Below are positions 60,130 through 64,000 of a DNA stretch of 64,000 nucleotides, one piece after another. Position numbers and translations under genes: made by a program. Within the stretch, counting starts at the first letter, position 1, and every line of letters starts with the position of its first letter. The notes below the pieces were generated by a model. That model ran no database searches. It was not told the origin of the DNA and saw nothing but the letters and a program-made list of their open reading frames with translations. Source of the DNA: JBJEFI01 sp051873875 (GTDB lineage: Bacteria > Bacillota > Bacilli > Bacillales > Bacillaceae_G); assembly GCA_051873875.1 (NCBI GenBank), contig JBJEFI010000012.1, positions 1 to 64,000 on the forward strand, given 5' to 3'.

Positions 60130-60245
60130 AGTGAAAATTCTCTTAGTAGTAGTTAGTTGCAAAAATTGAGTTTTTGCTGATAGTTACCTTCTCTTTTTTG
60201 GGAGTAGGATTTTTCTTGTTAGTGAGAACGGGGTAAACGGGTGAA
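60130..60245 (+). repeat. Interspersed structured repeat, copy E (divergent)
   Basis: Starts GTGAAAATTCTCTTAGTAGTAGTTAGTTG and ends GTTAGTGAGAACGGGGTAAAC, matching both ends of copy B (GTGAAACTTCC... and CAGTTAAAGCGGGGTA). The core hairpin CCTTCTC (60187-60193) with GGAGTAGG (60201-60208) keeps pairing with different bases. The 410-base stretch 59978-60389 otherwise holds only the icmF terminator and the rpoE 5' region. Confidence 0.45.
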
Positions 60246-60389
60246 AATATATACGAATGACTTTTTATATAAGGGGAAATTTTGTATATTTTACATAGGT
60301 ATGATAAGATAATTGTTGTTTTGTAAGTTATACGATTTTAAAGTACAATTTGACAATAGAGAATGATGATAAAAAGGAGAGTGCCATTG

Positions 60390-60902
60390 ATGAGTTTAGA
60401 ACAATATACAGAAGAACAATTAAAAGAAATGTCTATGGTAGAACTAGCTCATGAAATTTTAGAACAACGTAAGGAAGCTATTGCTTTTTCAGAGTTAGTA
60501 AAAGAAGTGAGAGCAATTTTAGAATTAACTGATGAACAATTAGCAGCAAGATTATCTCAGTTTTATACAGATATGAATATCGATGGCCGTTTCCTTTGTA
60601 TTAGTGAAGGACGTTGGGGATTAAAAGTTTGGTATCCATATGAACAAATTGAAGAAGAAATATTACCACAATCGAAACCAAAGAAAAAACGTGGTAAAAA
60701 AGTAGAAACAGAAGATGATTTCGATTCGTTTGAAGATGAAGAAGGCTTTGATGATTTCGACTCATTTGAAGAAGAAGAGTTAGAAGAACTAGACGAAGAA
60801 TTAGATGAAGAGTTAATTGAAGATGAGTTTGATTTAGAAGAAGAGCTAGACGAAGAATTAGAAGAAGAAGAGTTAGAATTAGAAGAGTTAGACGAAGAGT
60901 AA
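60390..60902 (+). CDS. rpoE: RNA polymerase delta subunit
   Basis: 170 residues from the chosen ATG. The N-terminal globular HARE-HTH-like domain (about 1-90; LEQYTEEQLKEMSMVELAHEILEQRKEAIAFSELVKEV, then LSQFYTDMNIDGRFLCISEGRWGLKVWYP) binds polymerase. A Lys/Arg patch (KPKKKRGKK) is followed by a strongly acidic, disordered tail of Glu/Asp/Leu repeats (about 112-170). It speeds core recycling and lowers nonspecific nucleic acid binding. AAAAAGGAGAG places the start at ATG 60390, or TTG 60387 beside it. Confidence 0.95.
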   Translation: MSLEQYTEEQLKEMSMVELAHEILEQRKEAIAFSELVKEVRAILELTDEQLAARLSQFYTDMNIDGRFLCISEGRWGLKVWYPYEQIEEEILPQSKPKKKRGKKVETEDDFDSFEDEEGFDDFDSFEEEELEELDEELDEELIEDEFDLEEELDEELEEEELELEELDEE

Positions 60903-60959
60903 TTAATAGATTCTTTTTTAGCGAAATAATAAAAAATACCTTAGCATGTTTTTCTTTCC

Positions 60960-61067
60960 TTGACTTTTAAAAGGAATAGAAGTACAATCGTGCTTGGGCT
61001 CCATTAAAGAGTTTTTTATCCAAAAGATATTCAAGCCGCTCCCTAAACAGGGGGTGGCTTTTTTTAT
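60960..61067 (+). promoter_or_regulatory. pyrG promoter and CTP-sensing attenuator leader
   Basis: -35 TTGACT (60960-60965), 17-base spacer, -10 TACAAT (60983-60988), and predicted start GGGCT at 60996. The terminator is a 12-bp stem (61033-61044 with 61049-61060, loop of four) with a seven-T tail. Its left arm contains GCTCCCT, complementary to the G-run that polymerase stuttering adds to the GGGC start when CTP is low. This is the arrangement known for B. subtilis pyrG: extra 5' G residues make an antiterminator. Read-through then yields pyrG. Confidence 0.85.
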
Positions 61068-61212
61068 TTTATATCGCGCTATAAAGGGTTAATTTAATAT
61101 TTTATCTCGTTTGTTCATGGATGAATTTGCCTCGATTTCCTAAAGGAAAGGGAGATAAACTATGGATGAATGAAGAGTAGAACAAGATGTGATAATGGAA
61201 GGAGATAAGAAT

Positions 61213-62817
61213 ATGACAACGAAGTATATTTTTGTAACAGGTGGTGTAGTTTCTTCATTAGGAAAAGGGATTACAGCAGCATCATTAGGAAGATTATTAA
61301 AGAACAGAGGGCTAAATGTAACAATTCAAAAATTTGACCCATATATTAACGTAGACCCAGGGACAATGAGCCCATACCAACATGGTGAAGTTTTCGTAAC
61401 TGGTGATGGTGCAGAAACAGACTTAGACTTAGGTCACTATGAGCGTTTTATCGACATTAACTTATCTAAATATAGCAACGTAACGACAGGGAAAATTTAC
61501 TCAACAGTTATCCAAAAAGAGCGTCGTGGAGATTATTTAGGTGGTACAGTACAGGTTATCCCACACATCACAAACGAAATTAAAGATCGTGCCTTCCGTG
61601 CAGGTCGTGAAACAAACGCGGATGTTGTTATTACGGAGATTGGTGGAACAGTTGGGGATATCGAATCATTACCGTTCTTAGAAGCAATTCGTCAAATGCG
61701 TAAAGATGCAGGGAAAGACAATGTGATGTATATCCACTGTACATTAATTCCTTACATTAAAGCAGCTGGTGAAATGAAAACAAAACCAACACAACATAGC
61801 GTAAAAGAATTACGTAGTTTAGGTATTCAGCCAAACATTATCGTTGTTCGTACAGAACAAGAAGTTTCTCAAGAGATGAAAGACAAGTTAGCGTTATTCT
61901 GTGACATTGATCCAAAAGCAGTTATCGAAGCACGTGATGCGGAGTCTTTATATGAAGTACCATTAATGCTTCAAGCACAAGGAATGGACCAAATTGTTTG
62001 TGATTACTTAAAAATTAATGCAAAACCAGCAGAGATGGAAGAATGGAAAGCATTGGTTCAAAAAGTAAAACACTTATCAAAATCTGTTCGTATTGCTCTT
62101 GTCGGAAAATATGTTGAATTACAAGATGCATATATCTCTGTTGTTGAATCATTGCGTCATGCGGGTTATGCATATGATGCAGATGTTCAAATTGATTGGA
62201 TTAATGCAGAGCATGTAAACGAAGAAAACGTAAAAGCATTATTAAAAGATGTAGACGGTATTTTAGTACCAGGTGGATTCGGTGACCGTGGTACAGAAGG
62301 TAAAATTTTAGCGACACAATATGCTCGTGATAACAACGTGCCATTCTTAGGTATTTGTTTAGGAATGCAATTAGCTGCGGTAGAGTTCGCGCGTAACGTA
62401 GTAGGATTAAAAGGTGCTCATTCAGCAGAATTAGATCCATCTACACCATACCCAGTAATCGATTTATTACCAGAACAAAAAGACGTAGAAGATTTAGGTG
62501 GAACATTACGTTTAGGCTTATATCCATGTAAATTAGAAGAAGGTACAAAAGCATACGAAGCATATGGAGATGAAGTAATTTATGAGCGTCATCGTCATCG
62601 CTATGAGTTCAATAATCAATTCCGTCCACAAATGGAAAAAGCAGGATTTGTTTTCTCTGGTACAAGCCCAGATGGACGCTTAGTTGAAATTATTGAATTA
62701 AAAAATCATCCATGGTTCGTGGCGGCACAATTCCATCCAGAATTTACATCACGCCCAACACGTCCACAACCATTATTTAGAGAATTTGTTCACCATGCAT
62801 TAATTGGTAAAGAATAA
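61213..62817 (+). CDS. pyrG: CTP synthase
   Basis: Makes CTP from UTP, ATP and glutamine. 534 residues from the chosen ATG, as in B. subtilis (535). N-terminal synthetase domain (MTTKYIFVTGGVVSSLGKG; DPYINVDPGTMSPYQHGEV; HCTLIPYIKAAGEMKTKPTQHS), and C-terminal class I glutaminase with nucleophile Cys in FLGICLGMQLA and the His-Glu end FHPEFTSRP. The frame opens at ATG 61189, but AAGGAGAT places the start at 61213. Controlled by the attenuator upstream. Confidence 0.97.
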   Translation: MTTKYIFVTGGVVSSLGKGITAASLGRLLKNRGLNVTIQKFDPYINVDPGTMSPYQHGEVFVTGDGAETDLDLGHYERFIDINLSKYSNVTTGKIYSTVIQKERRGDYLGGTVQVIPHITNEIKDRAFRAGRETNADVVITEIGGTVGDIESLPFLEAIRQMRKDAGKDNVMYIHCTLIPYIKAAGEMKTKPTQHSVKELRSLGIQPNIIVVRTEQEVSQEMKDKLALFCDIDPKAVIEARDAESLYEVPLMLQAQGMDQIVCDYLKINAKPAEMEEWKALVQKVKHLSKSVRIALVGKYVELQDAYISVVESLRHAGYAYDADVQIDWINAEHVNEENVKALLKDVDGILVPGGFGDRGTEGKILATQYARDNNVPFLGICLGMQLAAVEFARNVVGLKGAHSAELDPSTPYPVIDLLPEQKDVEDLGGTLRLGLYPCKLEEGTKAYEAYGDEVIYERHRHRYEFNNQFRPQMEKAGFVFSGTSPDGRLVEIIELKNHPWFVAAQFHPEFTSRPTRPQPLFREFVHHALIGKE

Positions 62818-62830
62818 ATCTTTTTATAGA

Positions 62831-62858
62831 AAAAACCCCACAAATTTGTGGGGTTTTT
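62831..62858. terminator. Bidirectional terminator between pyrG and ywjG
   Basis: A perfect palindromic stem (AAAAACCCCACA at 62831-62842 with TGTGGGGTTTTT at 62847-62858), 4-base loop; serves both convergent genes. Confidence 0.92.
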
Positions 62859-62874
62859 GTTTACGACTTTTTAA

Positions 62875-63390
62875 TTAATATTCTTCCATGATTTCATTTA
62901 CGATAAATTGCAAACCTTGTAGTACAAAGGAAGTTGCTAACACAGTTGGTTTGCCAATTCGCTCGCCTTCTTCTGTTGGAACAAGCCCTCTAGTGGCTTT
63001 CGTATCAATATGAACATCAACGATTTGTTCAAGTGATTGTTCACCTTGAATAATAGCTGAAATACCGATTGTTAATATTCCTTTTTCTTCAAGCTTTTTT
63101 GCTAAAGCTAAAGCCTCTTCATTTGTAGAAGTTGGTGATAAAAGTAATACACGATCGGCACTTGTTACGTCTTCAATATTTGTAAATGAACAGGATTGAG
63201 GGATAGCACCTTCACCACTTGTTACTTGAGCAATTAAGCCATTTACTTCTTCGAAGCCAATAACGTATGTTTTTCCTTCACCAATACAAGCTTGGGCAAT
63301 TAGTCGAGCCCCTTCTTCTAAATTTAATTCTTCTTGCTGCTGAATACGAGAGAAGATGCCACTTAATTGAGTAGTAAAAATTTTAAGCAT
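62875..63390 (-). CDS. ywjG: DUF2529 family protein YwjG
   Basis: 171 residues from the chosen ATG. The fold pattern is that of SIS-like phosphosugar-binding proteins: an N-terminal helix bundle (MLKIFTTQLSGIFSRIQQQEELN) and alternating strands with LLLSPTSTNEEALALAKKLEEKG and TIGISAI. Function not established. The frame is open for ten more codons, but GAAGGAAC precedes this ATG and matches the B. subtilis ywjG N-terminus. Its position between pyrG and spo0F agrees with B. subtilis. Confidence 0.88.
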   Translation of the reverse strand: MLKIFTTQLSGIFSRIQQQEELNLEEGARLIAQACIGEGKTYVIGFEEVNGLIAQVTSGEGAIPQSCSFTNIEDVTSADRVLLLSPTSTNEEALALAKKLEEKGILTIGISAIIQGEQSLEQIVDVHIDTKATRGLVPTEEGERIGKPTVLATSFVLQGLQFIVNEIMEEY

Positions 63391-63502
63391 ATATATGTTC
63401 CTTCTTTCTTTGTCATCCATGTCTTATTTCTTTAAAACTATAGCATATAGAAAGATAATTTGTAAAAATGATTGTAAATCACAAATTTACATAAAGGATA
63501 AA

Positions 63503-63531
63503 AAAGGAATTGAAGGGAACAAGTCGAATTC
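63503..63531 (+). promoter_or_regulatory. Sigma-H type promoter of spo0F with 0A-box-like sequence
   Basis: -35 AAAGGAATT (63503-63511) and -10 GTCGAATTC (63523-63531) fit the sigma-H pattern RnAGGAwWW-N11-12-RnnGAATww with an 11-base spacer and one mismatch at the end. AGTCGAA (63522-63528) in the -10 region is a 6 of 7 match to the Spo0A box TGTCGAA, consistent with Spo0A feedback on spo0F. Confidence 0.65.
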
Positions 63532-63576
63532 TTTTAAGTGAAGAATTGTTAATGAAGGCTAGGGGAGGAGTGCGAA

Positions 63577-63951
63577 TTGAAAGGAAAGATTCTAGTTGTA
63601 GATGACCAATTTGGTATACGTCTTCTTTTAAGTGAAGTTTTTAAAAAAGAAGGATATACAGTGTTTCAAGCTGCAAATGGATTTCAGGCACTTGAAATCG
63701 TAAAGCAAGACCATCCTGCACTTGTTTTATTAGATATGAAAATCCCTGGTATGAATGGAATTGAAATTTTAAAAGGGATAAAGGAAATAAATAAGCAGAT
63801 AAAAGTGATTTTAATGACTGCTTATAGTGAATTAGAGATGCTTAATGAGGCAAAGGAAAATGGTGCAATTCATTACTTTGCCAAGCCTTTTGACATTAAT
63901 GAGGTAAGAAGGGCAGTAAATAAGGAAATGATACATATAAATATTGTTTAA
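63577..63951 (+). CDS. spo0F: Sporulation response regulator Spo0F
   Basis: 124 residues, a single receiver domain with no output domain: the phosphotransfer intermediate of the sporulation phosphorelay, phosphorylated by Kin kinases and passing phosphate to Spo0B. The acidic pocket is Asp9/Asp10 (VVDDQ), the phosphorylation site is Asp53 (LLDMKIPG), and the switch Thr82 and conserved Lys104 (FAKPFD) are present. The start codon is TTG with GGGGAGGAG six bases before it. In B. subtilis fbaA follows; it would lie beyond the window. Confidence 0.97.
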   Translation: MKGKILVVDDQFGIRLLLSEVFKKEGYTVFQAANGFQALEIVKQDHPALVLLDMKIPGMNGIEILKGIKEINKQIKVILMTAYSELEMLNEAKENGAIHYFAKPFDINEVRRAVNKEMIHINIV

Positions 63952-64000
63952 TGCGTTCGTTGAAGCAAAGGCGGCTTTCAATGTCGTACAATTTAAAATA

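Noticed and set aside
14726..60245. CRISPR array
   Set aside because: The repeats found are dispersed over 45 kb, diverged, and have no regular spacers; no cas gene is present.

Overview
The window is AT-rich (low-GC) chromosomal DNA from an endospore-forming member of the Bacillaceae, close to Bacillus in gene content. The support is: sporulation and germination genes (spo0F, rsfA, pbpG-type PBP, gerQ-cwlJ), strong AGGAGG-type ribosome binding sites with frequent TTG/GTG starts, many intrinsic terminators, CcpA cre-like sites, and gene order that follows the B. subtilis ywd-ywf-ywh-ywi-ywj-spo0F region. The sequence carries two 100-N assembly gaps (34607-34706 and 37761-37860). I see no rRNA, tRNA, CRISPR array, prophage, transposase or recognisable defence system.

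Layout. (1) 1-13.7 kb: small membrane or unknown genes, a cupin, a GNAT and a VOC protein, a glutaminyl-tRNA synthetase (sporadic in Bacillota), a class A PBP, two tiny membrane proteins, a SET-domain protein, an ABC-F ATPase (yfmM type), a signal-peptide protein, a penicillin acylase family enzyme and undecaprenyl-diphosphatase (uppP). (2) 13.8-22.2 kb: an LCP cell-wall ligase, a quinone oxidoreductase, an aquaglyceroporin, a GDSL hydrolase with an ABC exporter pair, and a divergent AraC/MFS pair. (3) 22.2-29.3 kb: the arginine deiminase operon arcA-argF-arcD-arcC followed by a Crp/Fnr regulator (arcR) and ung. Three Crp-type boxes spaced exactly 22 bp apart and a cre site precede arcA. (4) 30.4-35.5 kb: a broken GNAT pseudogene, then a cellobiose/beta-glucoside PTS operon (IIA-IIB-6-phospho-beta-glucosidase-IIC-GntR) with a readable promoter, cre and tandem operator-like repeat. 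(5) 35.7-45.6 kb: ywdI, ywdK, gerQ, cwlJ, hemQ, pta, lipL, rsfA, a YuzB-like protein, ywfO, ywhB, ywhC, ywhD. (6) 45.7-50.5 kb: pbpG-type PBP, ywiB, uvsE, clsB. (7) 50.5-60.0 kb: fatty-acid and branched-chain acyl-CoA catabolism (fadF, thiolase, two acyl-CoA dehydrogenases, icmF) with a FadR-like box overlapping the fadF promoter. (8) 60.3-64 kb: rpoE, pyrG with its G-tract attenuator leader, ywjG and spo0F with a sigma-H type promoter.

How it fits together. Much of the window is carbon-overflow and alternative-energy metabolism: arginine fermentation, beta-glucoside uptake, acetate formation (pta) and acyl-CoA degradation. Five intergenic sites match the CcpA cre consensus with at most one mismatch (upstream of arcA, the PTS operon, pta, the thiolase and the acylase). 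The Crp-type box of the arc operon recurs upstream of the aquaglyceroporin.

The most unusual unexplained structure is a family of about 95-150 nt interspersed repeats (five copies, at about 14.73, 15.92, 27.49, 56.5 and 60.13 kb). All lie in the same orientation, just 3' of plus-strand genes. Their primary sequences diverge, but each keeps a central hairpin. I found no clear novel multi-gene system; the repeat family and the phased operator array are the best candidates for follow-up.
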